Shown here in pieces: positions 29,017 through 37,406 of a DNA stretch of 64,000 nt. The stretch is from Microthrixaceae bacterium. Lineage in GTDB: Bacteria; Actinomycetota; Acidimicrobiia; Acidimicrobiales; Microtrichaceae. Within the stretch, counting starts at the first letter, position 1; every line of letters begins with the position of its first letter. Made by a program: the position numbers and the translations under genes. The DNA is taken from positions 1 through 64,000 of the forward strand of contig JAMLGM010000002.1 of the NCBI GenBank assembly GCA_023957975.1, in the 5' to 3' direction. The notes beneath the pieces were generated by a model. It did no database searches. It had not been told where the DNA came from and worked only from the letters and a program-made list of their open reading frames with translations.

Positions 29017-29697
29017 GTGAAGGTCTTGGTCATCGAAGATGAGGTCGCACTCGCGGATGCCGTCGCCCGTGGGCTCGGCGCTGAAGGATTCGAGGTCACC
29101 GTCGCCAACGACGGCCTCGAGGGTCTCGAGTTGGCGCGTGGCGCAAAGTTCGACCTGATCGTGCTCGACATCATGTTGCCGGGTATGAACGGGTACCGGG
29201 TGTGTCGGACCTTGCGTGAGGAGGAGATCTGGACTCCGATCCTCATGCTCACCGCCAAGGACGGGGAATACGACGAGGCCGAGGCGCTCGACACCGGGGC
29301 GGACGACTTTTTGTCCAAGCCGTTCAGCTTCGTGGTGCTCGTCGCGAGGCTTCGTGCGTTGGCCCGGCGTCGCAGCGACGCCAATCTTGCTCCGCTCGAG
29401 TTCGACGATCTCACCCTCGAACCGGTGTCTCGCACCGTGCGTCGCGGCGACAGCGACATCTCGTTGTCACCCCGCGAGTTCGCGCTGCTCGAGGCGCTCA
29501 TGCGCCACAGCGGTGAGGTTGTGAGCAAAACCGACCTCCTCGATCGGGTGTGGGGCGAAGACTTCGAAGGCGACCCGAACGTCGTCGAGGTGTACATCGG
29601 GTATCTGCGCCGCAAGATCGACCGCCCCTTTGGCCGATCCGATCTCGAAACCGTTCGCGGTGAGGGCTACCGGCTCGGCTCACCGCTGCCCAAGTAG
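29017..29697 (+). CDS. OmpR-family response regulator
   Basis: A 226-residue receiver/winged-helix regulator. Acidic pocket E7-D8, phosphoacceptor D51 and K101 (LSKPF) are present. The C-terminal DNA-binding domain shows LSPREFALLEALMRHSGEVV and NVVEVYIGYLRRKI. GTG at 29017 gives the canonical MKVLVIEDE opening. The sensor-kinase gene follows 13 bases later. No signal or target operon can be named from the sequence. Confidence 0.95.
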   Translation: MKVLVIEDEVALADAVARGLGAEGFEVTVANDGLEGLELARGAKFDLIVLDIMLPGMNGYRVCRTLREEEIWTPILMLTAKDGEYDEAEALDTGADDFLSKPFSFVVLVARLRALARRRSDANLAPLEFDDLTLEPVSRTVRRGDSDISLSPREFALLEALMRHSGEVVSKTDLLDRVWGEDFEGDPNVVEVYIGYLRRKIDRPFGRSDLETVRGEGYRLGSPLPK

Positions 29698-29710
29698 CGC
29701 GGAGCCGACC

Positions 29711-31327
29711 GTGACCGATACGGGCGAGACGGGTGGCGCTGCAGTCTCGGCAGGGCCGTCTGTAGCCTCGGTCGGGCCGCCTGCTCATCCGCCTGCTGCG
29801 CCACCTGCTGTGCCAGCCGCCGGCGAGGCTCCGCCGCCTCCGAAGGCGCCACTGTTGTCGAACCGTTGGGCCTCACGGGTCCAGCGTCGTTTGGCGTATC
29901 TGGCCCCGCGTCGCCTCTTCGGTTCGGTCCGCGTCCGGTTGACCTTCGCGGTGTCGGTGATCTTCGCCGGAGCGTTGTTGCTGGCCTCGGCCGGTCTGAT
30001 CCGCCAGGTTGAATCCGCGCTGGTCAGCGACGTTCGGGCGCGCAACGACGCCATGGTTCACACGTTGGGAAAAATGGTGGCCAGCGGAGACCTCGATGCG
30101 TTGGCCGCCCAGGACATCTCCCAACTTCTGAACGGCATTTCGGATTCGGCACAGGCCGAGATCCTGCGCGAGGGACTCAACAACAGCTTCGTCTACGTGC
30201 AGGGCGCCGGAAGCGCACAGATTTCGCAGGACATGTCGGTGCTCGAACGGATCAAGCGAGTCGTGACCGACGAGGAGGTGCCGCTGTGGGGCAAAGTGCT
30301 TCCGAGCCGCATCGATGAACAGCAATACGTCGTGAGTCGTGTGGAAATCCCGACGCCCGGTGGCAACATCGTGTTGAGTGTCGCCCGGTCCCTTGAGGAG
30401 GTGAAACGCACCGTCGATCAGGTTCGCGGGGCACTCACCTTCGCCGTGCCCTCGTTGATCGCCGCGGTCGCGCTCTCCGCGTGGATGATGACCGGCCAGG
30501 CGTTGCGTCCGGTCCAGGCGATCACTCGCCGTGCCCGGGAGATCACGGCGACGACCCTCGATCAGCGGGTCCCCGTGCCTCAGACCGACGACGAGATCGG
30601 CCAGCTCGCCCGCACGATGAACGCCATGTTGGATCGGCTCCAAGAAGCCTCGGAGTCTCAGAAGCGATTCGTGTCCGACGCCAGCCACGAGTTGCGATCG
30701 CCGGTTGCATCGATTCGGGTACAACTCGAAACAGCGCTCATGTGCCCCGACGACACCGATTGGGAGAAGGTGGGACGCACGGTGCTGGCCGAGGACGTTC
30801 GCCTCTCGGCGCTCGTCGACAATCTGTTGGCACTCGCCCGCATCGAAGAGGGGCAGCGCCGTCACCTCGGCGAGGTCGACGTCGACGAACTCATCCACGA
30901 GCAGTTGTCGCGGCAGCGCCGGGTGACGATCGATCGTTCCGGGGTGCTCGCCGGACGCGTCTATGGGGTGCGCGATGAACTGATGAGCGTGGTGCGCAAC
31001 CTCATCGACAACGGCGAACGCCATGCCCAGGAACGCATGCGGGTCTCGCTGGTCACCAAGGGGCCATGGGTGCGGTTGTGCGTCGAAGACGACGGCCCAG
31101 GGGTCGACCCTGCGTTGCGCGAGAAGGTGTTTGAGCGCTTCGCCCGCCTGCAGGAGGCCCGCAACCGCGATGCGGGCGGGGCTGGGATCGGGCTGGCGCT
31201 CACCAAGCGGGTCGTCGAGGCCCACAGCGGCCGGGTCTTCGTCGAAGATTCCGACCTCGGCGGCGCATCGTTCGTGGTGGAGTTGCCGTCGGCCGACTTT
31301 GACCCGAACGACGAGTTCGCCGACTGA
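29711..31327 (+). CDS. HAMP-containing sensor histidine kinase
   Basis: A 538-residue membrane kinase paired with the preceding regulator. A long Pro/Ala-rich cytosolic N-terminus precedes the first membrane helix (FAVSVIFAGALLLASAGLI). An extracytoplasmic domain of about 170 residues and a second helix (VPSLIAAVALSAWMM) follow. HAMP comes next, then the H-box FVSDASHELRSP with His326. The ATP-binding N-box (RNLIDNGERHA), G1 (DDGPGVD), F (FERFAR) and G2 (AGIGLAL) are complete. GTG at 29711 is chosen. Its stop codon lies in a 10-bp tandem repeat. Confidence 0.93.
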   Translation: MTDTGETGGAAVSAGPSVASVGPPAHPPAAPPAVPAAGEAPPPPKAPLLSNRWASRVQRRLAYLAPRRLFGSVRVRLTFAVSVIFAGALLLASAGLIRQVESALVSDVRARNDAMVHTLGKMVASGDLDALAAQDISQLLNGISDSAQAEILREGLNNSFVYVQGAGSAQISQDMSVLERIKRVVTDEEVPLWGKVLPSRIDEQQYVVSRVEIPTPGGNIVLSVARSLEEVKRTVDQVRGALTFAVPSLIAAVALSAWMMTGQALRPVQAITRRAREITATTLDQRVPVPQTDDEIGQLARTMNAMLDRLQEASESQKRFVSDASHELRSPVASIRVQLETALMCPDDTDWEKVGRTVLAEDVRLSALVDNLLALARIEEGQRRHLGEVDVDELIHEQLSRQRRVTIDRSGVLAGRVYGVRDELMSVVRNLIDNGERHAQERMRVSLVTKGPWVRLCVEDDGPGVDPALREKVFERFARLQEARNRDAGGAGIGLALTKRVVEAHSGRVFVEDSDLGGASFVVELPSADFDPNDEFAD

Positions 31328-31350
31328 CCCCGACTGACCCCGACTGCCCG
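31321..31350. repeat. 10-bp tandem repeat spanning the kinase stop codon
   Basis: CGACTGACCC occurs twice at 31321 and 31331, then once diverged at 31341. The first copy contains the kinase stop codon (31325-31327). Confidence 0.9.
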
Positions 31351-31367
31351 CCCCCGCCCGCTTTACA

Positions 31368-31417
31368 GTTTTGTAGGTACTTTCTGCGGTCCTGGCCGCA
31401 GAAAGTACCTACAAAAC
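31368..31417. terminator. Bidirectional terminator-like 22-bp perfect inverted repeat
   Basis: Arms at 31368-31389 and 31396-31417 (GTTTTGTAGGTAC then TTTCTGCGG, and its complement) around a 6-base loop (TCCTGG). It lies between the convergent kinase and Bax-inhibitor genes. The outer ends are rich in T and A on either strand, so it could terminate from both sides. Confidence 0.75.
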
Positions 31418-31447
31418 GCCGAATGTGGGGGCCGGTGGGGCGTCGAC

Positions 31448-32296
31448 CTAGTTGTCGCGGAGCTTGGACAGCAGGCGCAGCAACTCGAGGTACAGCCAGA
31501 TGATGGTGACCATCAAACCGAAGGCGGCGAACCACTCGTATTCCTTCGGCAGGCGGTTGGCGACGCCCTTTTCGATGAAGTCGAAGTCCAACAACAGGTT
31601 GAACGCGGCGATCCCGACGACGATGACGCTGACCGCGATGCTGACCGGACCCGATCCGGCGAGCATGGACGGCCCGCTGGTGAAGAGCCCGACGACGAAG
31701 TTCACCAGGTAGACGACGAGCACTCCGAAGGTGGCGGCGATGACCGCCTTGGTCATGCGAGGCGTGACGCGCAGCACCCGGAATCCGTACAGCACCAACA
31801 TGGCGGCGAACACGCCGGCGGTGGCCAGCACGGCGGTTACCGCAATGCCGGGGTAGGCGATGTTGTAGTAGTGCGAGATGAACCCGAGCAGCAGACCCTG
31901 GGCGAGGGCGTAGGGGATGGCGAGCACCTTGGCGAGGTGCGGTTTGAACGACGTGACCATCGCCAGGCCGAAGCCGACGATCATCGGGCCGAACAGCCAG
32001 CCCATCGACCCGACCGGGCCGTAGACCCGTGCGCCGGTGGCGTCGAAGCCGAGAAATTCGCTGCTCACCCGCGACCAGCCGTAGACGGCGGTGGCGATGG
32101 CGAATGCGAACAGCACCAACGTTGCGCTGACGGTGCCGCCCATCGTCATCGCCCCGGTGGTGGTGGCGGCCTGGGTGCCGTGGGCGAGCTGGTCATAGCT
32201 CTGGTTCCACTGGGCATCGATCGTGCCGCGCGCGGCGGTGTCGCTGCGTTGGGCCGGATCGTTGAAGTGTTTGTCATTGAGTAGCGGGTTGCTCAC
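31448..32296 (-). CDS. Bax inhibitor-1/YccA-family membrane protein
   Basis: A 282-residue integral membrane protein of the TMBIM/BI-1 family, with seven hydrophobic segments such as SATLVLFAFAIATAVYGW, LFGPMIVGFGLAMV and FAAMLVLYGFRVL. The C-terminal NLLLDFDFIEKGV and EYEWFAAFGLMVT motif with conserved acidic residues is typical; these residues are linked to proton-sensitive calcium leak in studied members. GTG at 32296 is chosen because GAGGTAA precedes it and upstream in-frame sequence is antisense-like. It follows the P450 gene on the same strand, 101 bases away. Confidence 0.88.
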   Translation of the reverse strand: MSNPLLNDKHFNDPAQRSDTAARGTIDAQWNQSYDQLAHGTQAATTTGAMTMGGTVSATLVLFAFAIATAVYGWSRVSSEFLGFDATGARVYGPVGSMGWLFGPMIVGFGLAMVTSFKPHLAKVLAIPYALAQGLLLGFISHYYNIAYPGIAVTAVLATAGVFAAMLVLYGFRVLRVTPRMTKAVIAATFGVLVVYLVNFVVGLFTSGPSMLAGSGPVSIAVSVIVVGIAAFNLLLDFDFIEKGVANRLPKEYEWFAAFGLMVTIIWLYLELLRLLSKLRDN

Positions 32297-32397
32297 GGAG
32301 TTACCTCGTCTCGGGAATGGGGCAAGGCTACCGGCCGGCGGGGGTGTGCCGGTGGCGCTGCTTGAGAGGTCGCGTGGACGGCCGGGTGCCGCCCCGG

Positions 32398-33657
32398 TCA
32401 CCAACGTACGTGCATGCGTTTGATGCCGTTCACGAAGTCGCTTTCGAGTCGTTCGGGGGCACTGGTGAGTTCGATGTTCACAAGCCGTTCGACGACTTGT
32501 CTCATGGTGGCGCGAATCTCTGCCCTCGCCAGGCTCGCCCCGAGGCAGTAGTGCACACCGCCTCCGCCGAATGCGACGTGATCGTTCGGCGTGCGGGTGA
32601 TGTCGAAGCGATGCGGATCCTCGAAGACCTCCTCGTCGCGGTTCGCCGAGGCGTAATAGAGGACCACCTTGTCGCCCGCAGCGATCGCCATCCCGCGGAT
32701 CTCGGTGTCGCGGGTGGCGGTGCGGCGGAAGTTGTGGATCGACGAACCCCACCGCAGCATTTCCTCCACGGCGCTTTGCCACAGCTCGGGTTGGCTGCGC
32801 AGCTGTTCGGCTTGTTCGGGGTGATCGAGCAGAGCGAGAAGTGAGTGGTTGATCAGATTGCGGGTGGTCTCGTTGCCGGCGACCACGAGGGTGACGAAGA
32901 ACAGGTTGAGGTCGGTGTTGTCGAGCCGCTCTCCGTCGATTTCCGCGTGGACCAGGGCGGTCATGAGGTCGTCGCGGGGAGTGACCCGGCGATCGGCGGC
33001 TACGGCATCGCACAACATGAAGATCTCGGCGGAGGCCTCATTGGAATTCACGTGTGCGTACTCGGGGTCGTCGCGCGAGCCGATGAGGTCGTTGGAGATC
33101 TCGAACATGCGGGGCCACAGCTCGCGTTCGAGCCCGATCATCTCGCAGATCATCTGCACCGGGACCTGGGCGGCGATCTCCTCGACGAATTCGCACTCAC
33201 CCCGCTCGATCACCTCGTCGATGACCAGCTCGGCGCGCGCCTCGATGTCCTCGGTGAGTTTCGAGATCATGCGCGGGGTGAAGGCCTTCGAGATCAACCG
33301 GCGCGCACGGTGGTGTTTCGGCGGGTCCATGTTGAGGATGGTGAGACGCAGTTGTGCGAGGGTTTCCTCGTCGGCAGTGGGGATGAAGGTGCCGCCGAGT
33401 TCACTGGAAAAGGTCTTCCAGTCGTGGCTGACCCGTCGCACGTCCGCGTGTTTGGTGATCGCCCAGAAGCCGGGGCCGTCCGGTTCGTGATGTCGATACA
33501 CGGGCGCCTCGCGGCGGAGCCGATCGAACTGGTCGTGGGGAACACTCCGACCCCACGTCGGGGCCAGCAGGTCGATACCGGTCAGCGCCCTAACCGGCTC
33601 GCCGGCTGGTTCATCGGTTGGTTCGACGGCCGTTCCGGTCCTCGCAGTCACATCCAC
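32398..33657 (-). CDS. Cytochrome P450
   Basis: A 419-residue soluble bacterial P450. The heme-binding loop FGGGGVHYCLGASLARAEI contains the thiolate Cys. The I-helix oxygen motif is GNETTRN and the K-helix carries EEMLRWGS. The FHDDxxN-type opening is replaced by AGEPVRALTGIDLLAP. Substrate is unknown; the pattern is like actinobacterial steroid/fatty acid CYPs. GTG 33657, GTG 33651 or a start at 33702 are possible; a weak AAGG site favours 33657. It is divergent from dnaE2 across the second LexA box. Confidence 0.9.
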   Translation of the reverse strand: MDVTARTGTAVEPTDEPAGEPVRALTGIDLLAPTWGRSVPHDQFDRLRREAPVYRHHEPDGPGFWAITKHADVRRVSHDWKTFSSELGGTFIPTADEETLAQLRLTILNMDPPKHHRARRLISKAFTPRMISKLTEDIEARAELVIDEVIERGECEFVEEIAAQVPVQMICEMIGLERELWPRMFEISNDLIGSRDDPEYAHVNSNEASAEIFMLCDAVAADRRVTPRDDLMTALVHAEIDGERLDNTDLNLFFVTLVVAGNETTRNLINHSLLALLDHPEQAEQLRSQPELWQSAVEEMLRWGSSIHNFRRTATRDTEIRGMAIAAGDKVVLYYASANRDEEVFEDPHRFDITRTPNDHVAFGGGGVHYCLGASLARAEIRATMRQVVERLVNIELTSAPERLESDFVNGIKRMHVRW

Positions 33658-33742
33658 CCCATTACCTTGTGTTCTTCGACCTCTCGTGGTCGCCCCGGCC
33701 ACTGGCTATCACAGATCCGGGCCACAGACGCCCCGCCGCAAG

Positions 33743-33756
33743 CGAACGAATGTTCG
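33743..33756. promoter_or_regulatory. LexA (SOS) box upstream of dnaE2
   Basis: CGAAC-GAAT-GTTCG matches the SOS-box consensus with N4 spacing, ending 15 bases before the chosen dnaE2 start. It is the second such box and supports SOS induction of the whole mutasome. Confidence 0.88.
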
Positions 33757-33771
33757 TCTATGGTGGGGCGG

Positions 33772-36700
33772 ATGGGGTTCAACAACAGGGCGATGTCGTG
33801 GAAGGAGTTCGAATCGGCGTTGAGCAGCCGACTGCCCGACTCGATTCAGGCCAGCCATCGCGGCGAACCCCACCCCGGCGACGGTTCCGACAGCCCGGCG
33901 TGGTCGCGTCACCGTCTGCCCTATGAGGCCAACGCCGTGCGGGCGACGGCGACGGTGCCCTATGCCGAGTTGCATGCCCATTCCAATTTCAGTTTTCTCG
34001 ACGGGGCATCGCATCCCGAGGAACTCGTCGAGGAGGCGGCGCGGCTGGGGCTCGAAGCGTTGGCACTGTGCGATCACAACGGTTTCTACGGGGTGGTTCG
34101 CTTCGCCGAGGCCGCCAGGGCGGTGGGGTTGCCGACGATCTTCGGGGCCGAACTCACCATCGACGGTTCCCATCGTGGCATCGACGGGAGCGCTGCCGGT
34201 CGGAGTGCGGGCGGGCGCGCTGGTGGGCGCACGGCGGTGCCGGATCCGGCGGGGGAACACCTCGTCGTGTTGGCCCGCAACCCGCGGGGCTACGCGAGCC
34301 TGGCGAGGGCCATCAGCGTGGCGCAGATGGCCGGCGAGAAGAACGCGCCACGCATCTCCTATGACGATCTGTCGATAACGCTGCGGGGAACCTCCGGGGC
34401 CTCCGGAGACGTGGGGCGCGGAGATCATCTCGTGCTCACCGGATGCCGTAAGGGCACGGTGCCGGCCGCCTTGAGCGCCTCGGGTCCGGCCGCGGCGGAA
34501 CGCGAACTGCTGCGGCTCGTGGCGACCTTCGGGCGCGAGAACGTGGCGGTGGAACTGTGGGATCACGGCGATCCGCTCGACGGGGCACGAAACGACGCAC
34601 TCGTCGAGTTGGCGCTGCGCCACCGGTGTGAGGTCGTCGCCACCAACAACGTGCACTACGCGACGCCACAGCAACGCCGTTTGGCCACGGCGCTCGCCGC
34701 AGTCCGGGCACGCGCCAGCCTGGACGAGATCGACGGGTGGTTGCCCGGCGGCGGGCTCGCTCATCTTCGGTCGGGGGCCGAACAGGCGGCGAGATTTGCC
34801 CGGTACCCAGGGGTGGTCGCCGCGGCGGCGCGCCTCGGCCTCGAATGCGCCTTCGATCTGCGTCTGGTCGCTCCGAGTCTGCCGCCCTACCCGTGTCCGA
34901 AGGGCGACGACGGTCGCCCGCTCAGCGAGATGGTGTATCTGCGCCGTCTCGTCGCCGACGGTGCGCAGCGTCACTACGGCGCCCCGGGCACCGAGCGGCT
35001 CGCCCGGTTCTGCGCCATGCACGGCACGGACCCCTATGCCCAGCTCGACCATGAACTCGACGTCATCGAACAGCTCGGGTTCGCCGGCTACTTCCTCATC
35101 GTGTGGGACATCGTCGAGTTCTGTCGTCGCTCGAACATCTTGTGTCAGGGTCGGGGGTCGGCCGCGAACTCGGTGGTCTGTTATGTGCTCGGCATCACCA
35201 ATGCCGATCCGGTGGCGCTGAGGTTGCTGTTCGAACGGTTTTTGTCCCCCGAACGAGACGGGCCACCCGACATCGACATCGACATCGAGTCGAACCGGCG
35301 CGAGGAGGTCATCCAGTACGTCTATGGCCGCTATGACCGCAATCACGCCGCGCAGGTCGCCAACGTGATCACCTATCGGGCGAAGTCCTCGATCCGCGAC
35401 ATGGCCCGAGCGCTCGGCTACTCGCCGGGGCAACAGGACGCGTGGTCAAAAGAGGCCGATCGGTGGGGGTCGCTGCCCGAGGTCGGAACCCAGGACGACC
35501 ACGACATGACGCTGCCCGACACCGTGTTGGCGTTGGCGCGGGAGGTGCTCAACTCGCCGCGGCACCTCGGGATTCATTCGGGAGGCATGGTGCTGTGTGA
35601 CCGGCCGGTCAACGAGGTGTGTCCAACCGAATGGGCGCGCATGGAGAACCGGTCGGTGCTGCAGTGGGACAAGGAGGACTGCGCTGCGGCCGGACTGGTG
35701 AAATTCGACCTGTTGGGGCTGGCCATGTTGGGGGCGATCCACGAGACGATCGACCTGATCGCGCAACATCACGGGGTGGAGGTGGACATCGCCCACCTGC
35801 CCCAGGACGACGACGTGTACGACATGATCTGTGCCGCCGACACGATCGGGGTGTTCCAGATCGAGTCCCGTGCCCAGATGGCGACCCTGCCGCGCCTTCG
35901 CCCGCGGACGTTCTATGACCTCGTGGTCGAGGTGGCGCTCATCCGCCCGGGTCCAATCCAGGGCGGTTCGGTTCACCCTTACATCCGCCGGCGCAACGGC
36001 GACGAACCGGTCACCTACCTGCACCCGTTGCTGGAGAAGTCGCTCGCCAAGACCCTCGGGATCCCGCTGTTTCAAGAACAACTCATGCAGATGGCGATCG
36101 ACGTGGCCGGGTTCACGCCAGCCGAGGCCGACCAGCTACGCCAGGCGATGGGGTCGAAGCGCTCGGTCGAGCGGATGGAACGGCTGCGGCGGCGCCTGCA
36201 CGCGGGGATGGCGGCCAATGGGGTCACCCTCGAGGTCGCCGAGGTGATCTACTCGAAGCTGGTGGCCTTCGCGAACTACGGGTTTCCCGAAAGCCATAGC
36301 GTCAGTTTTGCTCACCTGGTCTATGTGTCGGCCTGGTTGAAATACCACTATCCGGCGGCGTTTTGTGCCGGGCTGTTGCGGTCGCAGCCGGTGGGGTTCT
36401 ATTCGCCGCATTCGCTGGTGCAAGACGCCCGTCGCCATGGGGTGGTCGTGCGGTCCCCCGAGGTGAACGCATCGTCGTGGCAGGCGAACCTCGAGGCGTG
36501 CGAGACCTCGACCGGGGGTGTGGCACTTCGTCTGGGGTTGAACTCGGTGCGCCATGTCGGCGACGAGTTGGCCCAGGAACTCGATAGCGCCCGGCCGTTC
36601 GCGTCGATAGAGGACGTGGCCCGGCGCGGGAGTTCGGCTGAGGGGGGAGTGAAGCGCAACGTGATGGAGGCCCTCGCCACCGCGGGAGCGTTCGGGTGCT

Positions 36701-37278
36701 TCAGCGCTGGTGCCGGCGCGGATGCTGGTGCGGGTGCGGGTGCGGATGCCGGGCGGGTGAGGGGCCGACGCGAGGACTTGTGGACAGCGGGGGCGACGGT
36801 TGCGGCGGGGCCTGGTCGACTCGCCGGAGTGGTGCTCGGGTTGGACGCCCCACAGTTGCCGCTCATGGACGCTCGACAAGAGGCGTTGGCGGACCTGTGG
36901 GCCACCGGGGTGTCGGCCTATGGGCACCCCACGGTCTTTCTTCGCGACGAACTCGATCGACGCGCGGTGTTGTCCGCACAGCGGCTGAAGACGGCCCAGC
37001 CCGACACCAACGTTCGTGTGGCCGGAGTGGTGACCCACCGTCAGCGACCGGCCACCGCCGGGGGGACCCTGTTCATCAACCTCGAGGACGAGACCGGGCT
37101 CATCAACGTCATCGTGTCGAGCGGGTGCTGGCAGCGCTACCGGGCGATCGCTCGTCGTGCCCCGGCGTTGTTGGTAAGCGGGCGGCTCGAACGAGCCGAC
37201 GGGGTCACCAACGTGATCGCCCACCGTCTCGAGGCGCTGCCCCTCGCCGGTGCCGGAGGTTCCCGGGACTTTCGGTAG
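33772..37278 (+). CDS. dnaE2: Error-prone DNA polymerase III alpha DnaE2 (mutasome polymerase)
   Basis: A 1,168-residue C-family polymerase used in SOS translesion synthesis. ATG at 33772 gives MGFNNRAMSW, like the MGW-type start of mycobacterial DnaE2; ATG 33760 is a poorer alternative. The PHP domain (AELHAHSNFSFLDGASHP, LCDHNGFYG) covers about 65-290. The polymerase aspartates lie in PPDIDIDIES near residue 503. The finger/thumb segments include RPGPIQGGSVHPYI. The C-terminal OB-fold (VRVAGVVTHRQRP, TLFINLEDETGLINVIV) is complete. A short Ala/Gly/Asp repeat (about 36713-36750) marks a disordered linker. It has its own LexA box but is separated from imuA'-imuB. Confidence 0.95.
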   Translation: MGFNNRAMSWKEFESALSSRLPDSIQASHRGEPHPGDGSDSPAWSRHRLPYEANAVRATATVPYAELHAHSNFSFLDGASHPEELVEEAARLGLEALALCDHNGFYGVVRFAEAARAVGLPTIFGAELTIDGSHRGIDGSAAGRSAGGRAGGRTAVPDPAGEHLVVLARNPRGYASLARAISVAQMAGEKNAPRISYDDLSITLRGTSGASGDVGRGDHLVLTGCRKGTVPAALSASGPAAAERELLRLVATFGRENVAVELWDHGDPLDGARNDALVELALRHRCEVVATNNVHYATPQQRRLATALAAVRARASLDEIDGWLPGGGLAHLRSGAEQAARFARYPGVVAAAARLGLECAFDLRLVAPSLPPYPCPKGDDGRPLSEMVYLRRLVADGAQRHYGAPGTERLARFCAMHGTDPYAQLDHELDVIEQLGFAGYFLIVWDIVEFCRRSNILCQGRGSAANSVVCYVLGITNADPVALRLLFERFLSPERDGPPDIDIDIESNRREEVIQYVYGRYDRNHAAQVANVITYRAKSSIRDMARALGYSPGQQDAWSKEADRWGSLPEVGTQDDHDMTLPDTVLALAREVLNSPRHLGIHSGGMVLCDRPVNEVCPTEWARMENRSVLQWDKEDCAAAGLVKFDLLGLAMLGAIHETIDLIAQHHGVEVDIAHLPQDDDVYDMICAADTIGVFQIESRAQMATLPRLRPRTFYDLVVEVALIRPGPIQGGSVHPYIRRRNGDEPVTYLHPLLEKSLAKTLGIPLFQEQLMQMAIDVAGFTPAEADQLRQAMGSKRSVERMERLRRRLHAGMAANGVTLEVAEVIYSKLVAFANYGFPESHSVSFAHLVYVSAWLKYHYPAAFCAGLLRSQPVGFYSPHSLVQDARRHGVVVRSPEVNASSWQANLEACETSTGGVALRLGLNSVRHVGDELAQELDSARPFASIEDVARRGSSAEGGVKRNVMEALATAGAFGCFSAGAGADAGAGAGADAGRVRGRREDLWTAGATVAAGPGRLAGVVLGLDAPQLPLMDARQEALADLWATGVSAYGHPTVFLRDELDRRAVLSAQRLKTAQPDTNVRVAGVVTHRQRPATAGGTLFINLEDETGLINVIVSSGCWQRYRAIARRAPALLVSGRLERADGVTNVIAHRLEALPLAGAGGSRDFR

Positions 37279-37348
37279 CGATCCGGCCGACCGACGTGCG
37301 GGCCCGTCACCACGTGGGCCGGTTCGGCGGGCTAGGGTCACGACATCG

Positions 37349-37365
37349 CGAACGACAGTCGTTCG
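37349..37365. promoter_or_regulatory. Perfect 17-bp palindrome upstream of the M15 peptidase gene
   Basis: CGAACGAC-A-GTCGTTCG is a perfect inverted repeat with a 1-base centre, 42 bases before the peptidase start. It resembles a LexA half-site pair but has 7 instead of 4 bases between CGAAC and GTTCG. Confidence 0.5.
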
Positions 37366-37406
37366 AATGCCTCAACGTACGGTCTCTCAAGGCCGATGCT
37401 GTTCAC

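Noticed and set aside
27201..29615. 804-codon minus-strand frame opposite imuB
   Set aside because: Antisense to imuB and the response regulator; no domain seen.
31368..31417. CRISPR repeat or attachment site
   Set aside because: A single inverted repeat with no spacers, integrase or direct-repeat partner; better as a terminator.
32297..33013. N-terminal extension of the Bax inhibitor gene
   Set aside because: It is antisense-like low-complexity sequence; GTG 32296 has a good ribosome-binding site and a family-length product.
32845..33771. N-terminal extension of dnaE2
   Set aside because: Antisense to the P450 gene; ATG 33772 follows the LexA box and gives the DnaE2-type start.
33709..35433. 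574-codon minus-strand frame opposite dnaE2
   Set aside because: Antisense to the PHP and polymerase domains of dnaE2; no domain.
37349..37365. Third LexA box
   Set aside because: Half-sites are 7 bases apart instead of 4; kept only as a palindrome of unknown role.
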